Shown here one piece after another: positions 19,731-28,535 of a DNA stretch of 64,000 nt (positions within the stretch are counted from its first letter, which is position 1; each line of letters begins with the position of its first letter). Location: positions 3,162,001 to 3,226,000 of the forward strand of contig NZ_CP140151.1 in the NCBI RefSeq assembly GCF_034479555.1, read 5' to 3'. The translations under genes were made by a program, and so were the position numbers. The notes beneath the pieces are model-generated. The model saw nothing but the letters and a program-made list of their open reading frames with translations, was not told the DNA's origin and ran no database searches. The stretch comes from Chromohalobacter canadensis (GTDB lineage: Bacteria; Pseudomonadota; Gammaproteobacteria; Pseudomonadales; Halomonadaceae).

Positions 19731-20504
19731 TCAGTCCGCGATTTCCCAGGTGACGTTGACACCGGCGTCGATGGCGATTTCCCCGGCGCGGTATTCCGTG
19801 GTCGATTTGGCGTCGGCAGACTCGGCGCGCATCATCATGGTACGCGGCGTGTAGGTGGGGGACTGCGTTTCCTCGACATTGATCACATCGCCGAGCTTGA
19901 CTTCGAGCGTGTCGGCCATCAGCTGTGCCTTGTGTCTGGCGCGCTCGAGGGCTTTTGAAAGCGCCTTGTCGGTGGCTGCGTCGCGGTCCTTTAGATCGTA
20001 TTCGACGCCATCCAGTGCATCCACGCCAGCGGCGGTCAGCGCATCGAGAATACGCGGTAGACGCTCGAGATCGCGGATCGTGACACTGACGGGACGCTCG
20101 ACCTGAGTCCGTACTTGATCTTCCGCGTCATCGTCCTGCCGTGAGCGCGAGATGATCTCGGGGCGAACATTGAGCGAGCCGGCTTGAATGTCGCGACTCT
20201 CCACGCCGGCGTCTTCCAGGGCGCGGACTAGCTCTCCGGTACGCGACTCGAGCTGCTCGCGCGCATCGCCGAGGGCCTGGGTGTCACTGGCCTCCTCGCT
20301 TCTAGCCACGGCGGGGGTGCGCTCCCACAAGCGTGCGTTGAGTCGCGCCATGTCCGGCGCCACGTCGAGACTCGACTGTGCCTGTACGTGAAGTTCATGC
20401 GACGTCTTGGGGCCAGGCTTGGCCTGGGCTTGAGGCACGGCCACCAGCAACGCGCCGAGCAGCGCCGTCGCCATGAATGGAAGGCGAATATCCTTGCGCA
20501 TCAT
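19731..20504 (-). CDS. SIMPL domain periplasmic protein (YggE-like)
   Basis: A 257-residue exported protein. A signal peptide ends near AQAKP (about residue 28), followed by one SIMPL (DUF541) domain starting with the typical HELHVQAQSSLDVAPDMA and ending in a YRAGEIAIDAGVNVTWEI strand. Members such as E. coli YggE reduce oxidative stress; the mechanism is unknown. The start has AGGAG before ATGATG. It is divergent from btuF across 54-90 bp. Confidence 0.85.
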   Translation of the reverse strand: MMRKDIRLPFMATALLGALLVAVPQAQAKPGPKTSHELHVQAQSSLDVAPDMARLNARLWERTPAVARSEEASDTQALGDAREQLESRTGELVRALEDAGVESRDIQAGSLNVRPEIISRSRQDDDAEDQVRTQVERPVSVTIRDLERLPRILDALTAAGVDALDGVEYDLKDRDAATDKALSKALERARHKAQLMADTLEVKLGDVINVEETQSPTYTPRTMMMRAESADAKSTTEYRAGEIAIDAGVNVTWEIAD

Positions 20505-20594
20505 GCAAATCTCCTGTGGGTATTGAGAAACTGAGCCGCCGCCAAAGGCGAGCGACTCATGCGAGCATGCTATCCTGCGTGCCCGAAAGTGGCT

Positions 20595-21488
20595 ATGGGA
20601 GTCGTGAGGTTGCGCCGTATTTGCTTGTTTCTTGCATATCTATTGACGATAGCCGCGCTGTTATCGCCAAGCACGGCACTGGCGGCGCTCGAAGTGACCG
20701 ACGATGCCGGCAACACGGTCACACTCGACGCCCCCGCCGAGCGCGTCGTGGCGCTGGCGCCGCATATCGTGGAAATGCTCTATGCGGTGGAGGCCGGCGA
20801 ACGGCTGGTGGGGGTGTTGCAGGGCAGCGATTACCCCGAGGCGGCCAAGCAGGTATCTCGTGTGGGCAGTTATCGAGGCATCGCGCTGGAGGCCATCATG
20901 GCCCGCGAGCCGGATCTCGTCGTGACCTGGCGTAGCGGAACACCGCGCAGCGTGGTGGAGCGTCTCAAGGCGCTGGACGTACCGGTCTACGAAAGTGAAC
21001 CGCGCCGGCTCGACGATGTGGCGGACGATCTGCGTGACCTGGGCCGTCTGACAGGGCACTCGGAGGCGGCGGGGCGCGCGGCTGGAGCATTTGAGTCACG
21101 CCTCTCCGCGTCGCGTCAAACGCTGCGCGAGACGCCGCGTGTGTTCTATCAGTTGGGGCACAACCCGCTGACCACGCTGGGCGATGGGCATATCATCACC
21201 CAGGCGATCCGTCATTGCGGGGGGAAACCGTTGTTCGCCGATCGCTCGGTGCTGGTGCCCGAGATCGGGCGCGAGGCGCTGATCGAGGCGCGTCCCGAGG
21301 TGATTCTGTCGGCCGCACCCAGCGATGATTGGCAGCGCGCTTGGCAAGGCCAAGACTGGTTGCCGGCGGTGCGCGATGGCCACCTATACACCCTCGACCC
21401 CGATCCCATCAGCCGTCCTGGTCCACGCCTCGTCGAGGGCATCGAACAGGTCTGCCAGGCCCTCGAGCGGGCGTCCCAATCGCCTTGA
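20595..21488 (+). CDS. btuF: Cobalamin-binding periplasmic protein BtuF
   Basis: A 297-residue class III substrate-binding protein that carries vitamin B12 to BtuCD. A signal peptide (RLRRICLFLAYLLTIAALL, cleavage near ALA) is followed by ERVVALAPHIVEMLYAVEAGERLVG, as in BtuF. The N-terminal half ends at about residue 130 and the second lobe holds FYQLGHNPLTTLG. ATG 20595 gives a normal signal peptide; an in-frame ATG at 20559 would add 12 residues. No btuC or btuD lies here, so the permease is elsewhere. It converges with btuR. Confidence 0.87.
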   Translation: MGVVRLRRICLFLAYLLTIAALLSPSTALAALEVTDDAGNTVTLDAPAERVVALAPHIVEMLYAVEAGERLVGVLQGSDYPEAAKQVSRVGSYRGIALEAIMAREPDLVVTWRSGTPRSVVERLKALDVPVYESEPRRLDDVADDLRDLGRLTGHSEAAGRAAGAFESRLSASRQTLRETPRVFYQLGHNPLTTLGDGHIITQAIRHCGGKPLFADRSVLVPEIGREALIEARPEVILSAAPSDDWQRAWQGQDWLPAVRDGHLYTLDPDPISRPGPRLVEGIEQVCQALERASQSP

Positions 21489-21497
21489 GCGAGACAC

Positions 21498-22097
21498 TCA
21501 ATAATCGATGCCGCGGCGTGCCTGGAGTCCGGCATTGAAAGCGTGCCGCACTTCCTGCATCTCGGTGACGGTATCGGCCATGTCGAGCAGTTCACGATGA
21601 GCATTGCGCCCGGTGACGATCACCGTCTGCTCGGCGGGCCGGTTGGCGAGCGCTTCGCGGACCGTGGCGATATCGAGATAGCCGAACTTGAGCATGTAGG
21701 TGATTTCGTCGAGCACCACGAGATAGACCTCAGGGTCGCTCAGCAGGCGCTCTGCATCCGCCCATACGGCCTGACAGGCCTGGGTGTCCGACTCACGATT
21801 CTGAGTCTCCCAGGTAAAACCGGTGGCCATGATATGCACGCTCAAGTTGGCGTCGTCTGCGAGGCGTTCGCGTTCACCGCACTCCCACATGCCCTTGATG
21901 AACTGCACCACGCCGGCACGGTAGCCGTAGCCCAGGGTGCGGGTGACAGTGCCCCAGGCGGCGGTGGTCTTGCCTTTGCCGTTGCCGGTGAAAACGAGCA
22001 GCAGACCACGCTGCTCAGTGGCGGCGGCGACTTTCTCGTCGACATGCGACTTGAGGTTGCGCATGGCGTTGCGATGGCGGGACTGACGGTCGGTCAT
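21498..22097 (-). CDS. btuR: Cob(I)yrinic acid a,c-diamide adenosyltransferase
   Basis: A 199-residue CobA/BtuR family enzyme (E. coli 196). It transfers adenosyl from ATP to cob(I)alamin, making the coenzyme form. P-loop GNGKGKTTAAWG is at about residues 36-47; WECGERERLA and LDEITYMLKFGYL are conserved. The start at 22097 gives family length; GGAAA lies upstream. It sits 73 bp after the orphan parA on the same strand and converges with btuF. Confidence 0.92.
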   Translation of the reverse strand: MTDRQSRHRNAMRNLKSHVDEKVAAATEQRGLLLVFTGNGKGKTTAAWGTVTRTLGYGYRAGVVQFIKGMWECGERERLADDANLSVHIMATGFTWETQNRESDTQACQAVWADAERLLSDPEVYLVVLDEITYMLKFGYLDIATVREALANRPAEQTVIVTGRNAHRELLDMADTVTEMQEVRHAFNAGLQARRGIDY

Positions 22098-22170
22098 GAA
22101 ATATTTCCGGGTAAAAGAAGCAACGTAACGCGATGAGGGACTGCACCACAACGTTGCAGACATGCGTGAT

Positions 22171-22902
22171 TTACAGACGCTGTTCGAGTTCTTGCCACAG
22201 GCTACGATAGGCACGCGCCGCAGGGGACGAGCGTGCGAATTGCGTGACGGGGGCGCGTTCGAGTCCCATGCGCTCGACGGCGCTGGCGTAGGGAATGGTC
22301 GTCGTCATCATCAAGGGCCAATCCTGATTCAGCGTGGCCATGACCTCGAGATGTAGTTTCTTGCGTCGGTCGGCGAGCGTGAAAAAAGGCCACACGGGGC
22401 AGGCATGATCGGCCTCGTCGAGATGCTCGCGTAGTTGCTCCAGGGTGCGCAGCGAGAGCGTCGTCGGTACGGTGGGTACCAACAGGGCATCGACGCTCGA
22501 GAAAACATGCTCGGAGAGCGTGGAAATGCTCGGTGGGCAGTCGAGTATCACCAGGTCGTAATCGTCGTGTACCGGTTTGAGTATCTTGCGCAGCCGGCTG
22601 AGCTTGCGGCCTTCAAGCAGGTGGTCCAGCTCCCGCGAGCCGAAAGACGCCGGCAGCAGGTCGAGATCGGGGATCTCGCTGGTACGAATGACCTTGTCGA
22701 AGGACGCCTTGCCTTTCACCAACTTGTCCACGCCGCCCCGCACCTTGGGCTTGACGCGTAGATAGAAGGTCGTGGCCGCTTGCGGGTCGAGATCCCAGAG
22801 CAACACGCGATAGCCGGCTTGGCTCGCCAGGGCGGCCAGGTTGACGGCGGAGGCAGTCTTGCCCACGCCACCCTTGATACTGTAAATGGCTAGCATTTTC
22901 AT
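22171..22902 (-). CDS. ParA-family ATPase (orphan)
   Basis: A 243-residue P-loop ATPase with deviant Walker A SIKGGVGKTASAVNLA (about residues 8-23), Walker A' LWDLDPQAA and Walker B LVILDCPPS. No ParB or centromere-like repeats are next to it. Such solo ParA proteins position chromosomes, chemoreceptors or other cargo; this one's cargo is unknown. ATG 22902 is chosen for the GGGAGA upstream; ATG 22896 is two codons later. It is 73 bp upstream of btuR, so the two may share a transcript. Confidence 0.85.
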   Translation of the reverse strand: MKMLAIYSIKGGVGKTASAVNLAALASQAGYRVLLWDLDPQAATTFYLRVKPKVRGGVDKLVKGKASFDKVIRTSEIPDLDLLPASFGSRELDHLLEGRKLSRLRKILKPVHDDYDLVILDCPPSISTLSEHVFSSVDALLVPTVPTTLSLRTLEQLREHLDEADHACPVWPFFTLADRRKKLHLEVMATLNQDWPLMMTTTIPYASAVERMGLERAPVTQFARSSPAARAYRSLWQELEQRL

Positions 22903-23183
22903 CGAGACGTCTCCCGGCAAGTGGCGCGTGGGGCACCTTGGCAGCGAGGTGTGACGTTTGCGTGTCAATGATGTGACAGTCGCCACCAAGGGTTGGCGGT
23001 TCGCCAGCAATAGCTGGGCATCGCCAATATGCGTTATTCAACACTATACAGTAGTTGCTCGAGGCGCCGGTTTTCCATGCGTTGCGAAACAGGTATCTGG
23101 TTAGCCTCGGCATGGCAGGGTGCTGAGGTTGTTGCGAGAGAGTAGGATGACAAGGAGGCCGCCAGGGTGATCGGGAGGGCGCG
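22903..23183. promoter_or_regulatory. Divergent region between parA and DUF2236 gene
   Basis: 281 bp without a supported gene. TGTCA (22963-22967) is mirrored by TGACA (22974-22978), with a further TGTGACG at 22950-22956, a possible operator. An AT-richer stretch near 23030-23050 (ATTCAACACTATACAG) could hold the parA promoter. Confidence 0.3.
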
Positions 23184-24095
23184 TTGGAAGCAATAAGACA
23201 GCGGATCGAAAACCAGATCATGGGCGTGACCGGCATGGCGCTGGGGGGTATCGATTATGAACAGCCGCCGGGCGATCCTGGTCTGTTCGGGCCGCAGAGT
23301 GTGTGCTGGCGGGTGCATAGCGATTTCACCTCGATGCTGTGCGGCGGCATCAGCTCGCTGATGTTGCAGATGCTGCATCCGCTGGCGCTGGCCGGCGTGT
23401 GGGATCATTCCAACTTTCGCGACGACATGCTCGGCCGGTTGCGCCGCACTAGTCAGTTCATCGCCGCTACCACGTTCGCCTCCACGGCGGACGCCGAGCG
23501 TCTCATCGACCGGGTACGGCGCATTCACGACGAGGTCGCAGGCGTTGCGCCTGATGGTCGTCCCTATACCGCCAACGATCCGGATTTGCTGACGTGGGTG
23601 CATGTCGCCGAGGTCAGTCGTTTTCTCGCCGCGCATCTGCGCTATCGCAACCCTGACCTGAGCGTTGCCGACCAGGACCGTTACTATGCCGAAGTGGCGC
23701 GTATCGCTGAAGCGTTGGGTGCACGTGATGTACCACGCACGCGCGGTGATACCGATGCCTATCTCGAGGCGATGCGCCCGCAGTTACGCTTCGACGTACG
23801 CACCGCCGAGGTCTTTAGATTGCTGATCGGAGCGCCGCCCCCACACCCGTTGGCGCGGCCGCTGGTGGCACTGGCGATGCGCGCCGGTGTCGACTTGTTG
23901 CCGCTCTGGGCGGCCGAGATGGCTCATCGCGATATGCCGCGCTGGCAGCGTCATACCGTGCGGGCGGGTGTGCATCGCCTGGTGCCGGTCATGCGTTGGT
24001 CGGTGCGCAATGGCGCCTCGAGTCGCGCACGGCGACGCGTTGCCGGGGCTACGACGATGGCGGCTGAGTCACCGAGGGCGGATGACCGTACTTGA
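23184..24095 (+). CDS. Oxygenase MpaB family (DUF2236) protein
   Basis: A 303-residue soluble alpha-helical protein of the latex-clearing-oxygenase / MpaB superfamily, haem proteins in studied members. Seen: VCWRVHSDFTSMLCGGISSLMLQMLHP (an FxxxLxxxxLQ-type start, split in the family signature), DHSNFRDD and LLTWVHVAEVSRFL, whose histidine is a candidate haem ligand. TTG 23184 is taken as start because GGGAGG lies 5 bp upstream; ATG 23220 is the alternative. The substrate is unknown. Its 3' end overlaps a convergent small membrane gene by 47 bp. Confidence 0.8.
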   Translation: MEAIRQRIENQIMGVTGMALGGIDYEQPPGDPGLFGPQSVCWRVHSDFTSMLCGGISSLMLQMLHPLALAGVWDHSNFRDDMLGRLRRTSQFIAATTFASTADAERLIDRVRRIHDEVAGVAPDGRPYTANDPDLLTWVHVAEVSRFLAAHLRYRNPDLSVADQDRYYAEVARIAEALGARDVPRTRGDTDAYLEAMRPQLRFDVRTAEVFRLLIGAPPPHPLARPLVALAMRAGVDLLPLWAAEMAHRDMPRWQRHTVRAGVHRLVPVMRWSVRNGASSRARRRVAGATTMAAESPRADDRT

Positions 24096-24366
24096 GCTCG
24101 AACTGCTCGGTCATCTCCTGACAGCGATCTTCGGTGGTGCGTCGTTGTCGATCGGTCATCTCCGGCGCCGCCATCGACTGCCAGCACTGCGCGATGCCGC
24201 GTTCTTCGCCGGCTTCGTCTTCCGGGGTCGCGCCCTGGCTGATGAAATAGATGATGATGGCGTACACCGCCACGATGAAGGCAATGGCGCCGACGATCAG
24301 GCCCAGGCAGCCCAGCTTGTTGGCACGGCGCGGTGTCGCGTCGCGCGAGGAGGAAACGTCTTTCAC
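24049..24366 (-). CDS. Small single-pass membrane protein, unknown function
   Basis: 105 residues with a probable GTG start. A short basic cytoplasmic tail (TPRRANK) leads to one membrane helix (about residues 19-43, LGCLGLIVGAIAFIVAVYAI) and a polar C-terminal domain. That domain has Cys61 and Cys82, which could form a disulfide if outside. AAAGAG is upstream and TATACT about 30 bp before the start. It converges with and overlaps the DUF2236 gene. I do not recognise the family. Confidence 0.6.
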   Translation of the reverse strand: MKDVSSSRDATPRRANKLGCLGLIVGAIAFIVAVYAIIIYFISQGATPEDEAGEERGIAQCWQSMAAPEMTDRQRRTTEDRCQEMTEQFELKYGHPPSVTQPPSS

Positions 24367-24513
24367 GGCGAGCTCTTTCGTCGGTTGAGTGCGTCTTGGG
24401 AGTATAACAAAGCAGGGCCTGGTGGCGGGGTGGCGCAATGTCGCGTGCCAACATATCGCCAGGCAAGGCGCGCTCTGCTTGGGTCGCCAAGACGCGGTTG
24501 CTATCATGCACTC

Positions 24514-26190
24514 ATGAACGCTACGCCGCTCCCGCCGCGACCCGCGTCCCTCGACGATCCGCTTTATTACCTGCATAACTTCCGCAGCGCCTTGCGCTGG
24601 ATCGAGGCGTGCTACGTGGATTTGTTCGATGACGACGAGCGCGACTTCCTCACCCGCTTTGAAACCTTGCCCGAGCCTGCGCAGGCGCTGTGGGTGCGTA
24701 TGGTCATGCGCAAAGGCGATACCTTCCGTGACGACCGGCTTGGTTATGCGGAAATCGGGATGCCGGCCACGGCCGTGGCGCCGTTGATCGAACGGGGGTG
24801 GGTGCAAGATGATCCGCCGCTGTCAGTGTCGGCGTTGTGGCTTTTGTTGACCAAGGCGGAAATCGGTCGCCACCTGAACGGGCTGTTGCGCGATCACGGC
24901 CTCACGCGTGGCGCGCGCAAGGCGGACATGCTCGAGGTGCTCGCCGAGGCCGATCTTGGCGAGTATCCGTTGACGGTGTGGTGCCCCGAGATTTCCTTCA
25001 ACGTGGTGCGCATGACGCGTATGGCGCTGTGCGATCGGCTACGCTTGATGTTCTTCGGCAACCTGCATCAGGACTGGAGCGAGTTCGTGCTTGCCGACCT
25101 TGGCGTGCGCCGCTTCGAGCGAGTGCCGCTGAGCCCGGCTTCGCGGGCCTTTCAACGCCGCGAGGACATCCACACCTACGCACACCTGCATGCCTGTCGC
25201 GAGCGCCTGGAGGCTGGCGAGCCGATTGCCGACATACTCCATGACGTGCCGGCGGCGGATGACAATCCATGGCTGGAAAACCGGCGCGGCAAGCTGTTGT
25301 TTCTGCTGGCTCGGGCGCGTGAGCGTGAAGGCGAGTTGGCGGCGGCGGAAGGCCTCTACGCCCAGAGTGTTCACCCCGGTGCACGCGGGCGTCGCCTGCG
25401 CATGTTGGAACGTCAAGCCTGCCATGCCGAGGCCCTGGAACTGGCAAACGCCGCCGCAGCGGCGCCGGAAAGCGAGACCGAACGCCAGCAGTTGGATCGC
25501 CTCTTGCCGCGCCTGCATCGGCGCCTTGCACTTGCGCCGCCGTCCGTGACCGAGGAGCCGGTGCCGGCGCGCCTGGAGATGACGTTACCACGTACGGCCT
25601 CGGTAGAACGCGCCGTGGTGGAGCATCTGTCGTGCGAGTCGATGCCGGTGTACTACGTCGAGAACGCGTTGATCAATGCGCTATTCGGCCTGTTGTGCTG
25701 GGAGGCGGTGTTCGCTCCGCTTGCCGGCGCCTTCTTTCATCCGTTCCAGCGTGCTCCTGCGGATCTGTTGCGCCCCGAGTTCGCATCGCGTCGCGAGACG
25801 CTCTTCACCCGATGCCTGGCGCGGCTCGAGGTGCCCGAGGGCGAGCATGGCTATCGCGCCGTGATCCGCCGCACTTATCACGCCAAGCATGGGCTAGAAT
25901 CTGCTTTCGTGCAGTGGGAGGCGCTCGATGAAGCGCTGCTGGAAATGGCGCTGGCGTGCCTGCCGGCGGCGCATCTGCGGCTGTGGTTCGAGCGTCTGCT
26001 GCGCGATGTGCGTGCCAACCGGGCGGGAATGCCGGATCTGATCCAGTTTCGCCCCGAGCAGGGCGACTACCGGATGATCGAGGTCAAAGGGCCGGGCGAT
26101 CGGCTGCAGGACAACCAACGCCGGTGGTTGGCGTTCTGCGCGCGGCACGGTATGCCTCTCGATGTCTGCCACGTGACGTGGGCGTCATGA
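24514..26190 (+). CDS. FAN1-type structure-specific nuclease (VRR-NUC)
   Basis: A 558-residue bacterial homologue of FAN1, a 5'-flap nuclease and 3' exonuclease that acts on interstrand-crosslink repair intermediates. The C-terminal VRR-NUC site reads GMPDL (Asp508) ... IEVKG (Glu523, Lys525), with the upstream acid in YVENALINALFG. The N-terminal half has the SAP-like DNA-binding and TPR-like helical parts (about 1-380). The ATG at 24514 gives family length. Its stop overlaps the ATG of the helicase gene (ATGA), so both are made together. Pseudomonas has a similar protein. Confidence 0.9.
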   Translation: MNATPLPPRPASLDDPLYYLHNFRSALRWIEACYVDLFDDDERDFLTRFETLPEPAQALWVRMVMRKGDTFRDDRLGYAEIGMPATAVAPLIERGWVQDDPPLSVSALWLLLTKAEIGRHLNGLLRDHGLTRGARKADMLEVLAEADLGEYPLTVWCPEISFNVVRMTRMALCDRLRLMFFGNLHQDWSEFVLADLGVRRFERVPLSPASRAFQRREDIHTYAHLHACRERLEAGEPIADILHDVPAADDNPWLENRRGKLLFLLARAREREGELAAAEGLYAQSVHPGARGRRLRMLERQACHAEALELANAAAAAPESETERQQLDRLLPRLHRRLALAPPSVTEEPVPARLEMTLPRTASVERAVVEHLSCESMPVYYVENALINALFGLLCWEAVFAPLAGAFFHPFQRAPADLLRPEFASRRETLFTRCLARLEVPEGEHGYRAVIRRTYHAKHGLESAFVQWEALDEALLEMALACLPAAHLRLWFERLLRDVRANRAGMPDLIQFRPEQGDYRMIEVKGPGDRLQDNQRRWLAFCARHGMPLDVCHVTWAS

Positions 26191-28508
26191 GCGAGGCAGT
26201 GGATTATACGGTGGCGGTGCGCACCCTGTGTGATTTCACCGCTAAACAGGGCGATCTCGACTTGCGTTTCACGCCATCGCCCAGCGCTGAAGAGGGCATG
26301 GAAGGGCATGCTCGAGTGGCCTCGCGTCGCGCCTCCCATTACCAATGCGAAGTCGCCTTGAGCGGTGTCTATTGGAGCGCTGCCGGGCAAGGCTTGCGAG
26401 TGCGTGGGCGTGCGGACGGTTTCGATCCGCAACGTGGACGCCTGGAAGAGATCAAGACCCATCGCGGTGATCTGACGCGTCAACCGGAGAACCATCGTCA
26501 TCTGCATTGGGCTCAGTTGCGTCTTTACGGCTGGTTGCTGTGCGAGGCGCGGGGCCTCGACGAACTCGAGCTGGCGCTGGTGTATTTCGATATCGCCCGC
26601 CAGGTCGAGACACCGCTCGTCGAACGCGTGGGCCGTGAAACCTTGCGTCATTTCTTCGAGGCGCAGTGCGCCGCTTTCCTCGATTGGGCGTTGCAGGAAA
26701 CGGCGCACCGTGGGGCACGCGATAGCGCCCTCGAGGCGCTGCGTTTTCCGCATGCGAGCTGGCAGGGCGAGCAGCGCATGCTGGCGGAAAACGTCTACAA
26801 GGCGGCCAGTACCGGGCGCGCGCTGCTGGCCCAGGCGCCGACGGGCACCGGCAAGACTCTGGGCACACTCTTTCCGATGCTCAAGGCGATGCCCACGCAA
26901 CGCCTCGATGGCCTGTGCTATCTCGCTGCCAAGACTCCCGGACGCCAGCTGGCGCTGGATGCGCTGAAACCCGTGGTGGAAACGACGCCGCTGCGCGTGC
27001 TGGAGCTGACCGCGCGCGACAAGGCCTGTGAGCATCCCGACCTTGCCTGCCATGGGGAGTCCTGCCCGTTGGCGGCGGGCTTTTTCGATAAGCTGCCTGA
27101 CGCACGGCGCGCACTGATCGCCGATGGCGACTGGGATCGCGCGCATTTGCGCGATACCGCCTTGGCGCATGACGTCTGCCCGTATTACCTGGGCCAGGAA
27201 ATGGCGCGCTGGAGCGATGTCACGGTCGGTGATTATCATTACTACTTCGCCAGTGGCGGCTTGTTGCATCTGTTGGCTCAGTCCAACGATTGGCGCCTGG
27301 GCGTGCTGGTCGATGAGGCACACAATCTGGTCGAACGCGCGCGTGACATGTACAGCGCGAGCCTCGATCAAGGCGATTTGCGCGCCCTGATACGCGAGAA
27401 ACCCGCCGGCGTCAGCGCCGCACTCAAGCAGCTCAATCGCGAGTGGAATTCGCTGGGCCGTGAGTGTGTCAATGAGCATACCGCGCTCGAACGCGTCCCT
27501 GAGGCGTGGTTGGCCGCGTTGCAGCGCCTGGTGGGGACGATCGGGCAAGTGGCGGCCGAGCCGCCTTATACTTTGTCACCGGCCTTGCAGCGTTTTTATT
27601 TCGATGCCTTGAAGACGGTGCGCATCGCCGAACTGTTCGATCGTCATTTCGTTTGCGACATCGCCATGCGGGCGGGCCACCGCGGCATGCGCCATGCGCG
27701 CCTGAGTCTGCGCAACATCGTGCCGGCGCCATTGCTGACCCCGCGTTTCCAGGCCGCACATGCCAGTGTGTTGTTTTCGGCCACCCTGACGCCCGAGCGT
27801 TATCAGCGCGATCTGTTGGGGTTGCCCGAGGACAGTGTGTGGCTGGACGTGGCGTCGCCCTTTGCCAAGGAACAGCTCAGCGTGCATATCGCGCAGCACA
27901 TTTCTACGCGCTTTCGCGACCGCGAGGCATCGTTGGCACCTATCGCCGACTTGATCGCCACGACCTATACGCGTCGGCCGGGCAATTATCTGGCCTTCTT
28001 CAGCAGCTTCGCCTATCTGGAAGATGTGGCCGCGCGTTTGCGCGAGACGCATCCCGATGTGCCGCAATGGCAACAGGCGCGGGGCATGGACGAAACGGCA
28101 CGGGCGGATTTCCTGGCGCGTTTCACGCCGGACGGCTGCGGGGTCGGGTTCGCGGTACTCGGCGGTGCCTTCGGCGAGGGCATCGATCTTCCGGGTGATC
28201 GACTGATCGGTGCCTTCATCGCCACCTTGGGGCTGCCGCAGGTCAATCCGGTCAACGAGCAGCGTCGACGCTATCTACAGGCGATGTTCGGTGCCGGCTA
28301 CGACTATGCTTACGTCTATCCCGGGGTACAGAAGGTGATTCAGGCTGCTGGGCGCGTCATTCGCTCCCGCGAGGACCGGGGCACGATTCATCTGATCGAC
28401 GATCGCTTCGCCGAGCCCCGCATTCAGGCGTTATTGCCGTCGTGGTGGCATGTCACCCACAACGTTGACAACCAGGCTCGCAACCCGGGCGGTGCTTCTC
28501 TAGGGTAG
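26187..28508 (+). CDS. XPD/DinG-like superfamily 2 helicase with N-terminal nuclease-like domain
   Basis: A 773-residue Rad3-related helicase. Walker A APTGTGKT is at 217-224 and the DEAH box VDEAHN at about 375-380. Four iron-sulfur cysteines are at 281, 288, 293 and 331. The motif VI arginines are in QAAGRVIRS. An N-terminal domain (1-180) carries a PD-(D/E)XK-like pair, Asp77 and EEIK (Glu88, Lys90). It unwinds DNA 5' to 3' by family rule. Coupled by a 4-bp overlap with the FAN1 gene, it probably prepares or follows the nuclease cut. Confidence 0.9.
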   Translation: MSEAVDYTVAVRTLCDFTAKQGDLDLRFTPSPSAEEGMEGHARVASRRASHYQCEVALSGVYWSAAGQGLRVRGRADGFDPQRGRLEEIKTHRGDLTRQPENHRHLHWAQLRLYGWLLCEARGLDELELALVYFDIARQVETPLVERVGRETLRHFFEAQCAAFLDWALQETAHRGARDSALEALRFPHASWQGEQRMLAENVYKAASTGRALLAQAPTGTGKTLGTLFPMLKAMPTQRLDGLCYLAAKTPGRQLALDALKPVVETTPLRVLELTARDKACEHPDLACHGESCPLAAGFFDKLPDARRALIADGDWDRAHLRDTALAHDVCPYYLGQEMARWSDVTVGDYHYYFASGGLLHLLAQSNDWRLGVLVDEAHNLVERARDMYSASLDQGDLRALIREKPAGVSAALKQLNREWNSLGRECVNEHTALERVPEAWLAALQRLVGTIGQVAAEPPYTLSPALQRFYFDALKTVRIAELFDRHFVCDIAMRAGHRGMRHARLSLRNIVPAPLLTPRFQAAHASVLFSATLTPERYQRDLLGLPEDSVWLDVASPFAKEQLSVHIAQHISTRFRDREASLAPIADLIATTYTRRPGNYLAFFSSFAYLEDVAARLRETHPDVPQWQQARGMDETARADFLARFTPDGCGVGFAVLGGAFGEGIDLPGDRLIGAFIATLGLPQVNPVNEQRRRYLQAMFGAGYDYAYVYPGVQKVIQAAGRVIRSREDRGTIHLIDDRFAEPRIQALLPSWWHVTHNVDNQARNPGGASLG

Positions 28509-28535
28509 GGCGCAAATTTCTCAAGGATGAGTGGT

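Noticed and set aside
23887..24513. Long N-terminal extension of the FAN1 frame into the DUF2236 gene
   Set aside because: The added 209 residues overlap another gene and have no similarity in type to FAN1; ATG 24514 gives normal family length.
26067..27548. 493-codon minus-strand frame opposite the XPD-like helicase gene
   Set aside because: It mirrors the codon pattern of the real gene, has no recognisable domain or ribosome site, and the opposite strand encodes complete helicase motifs.
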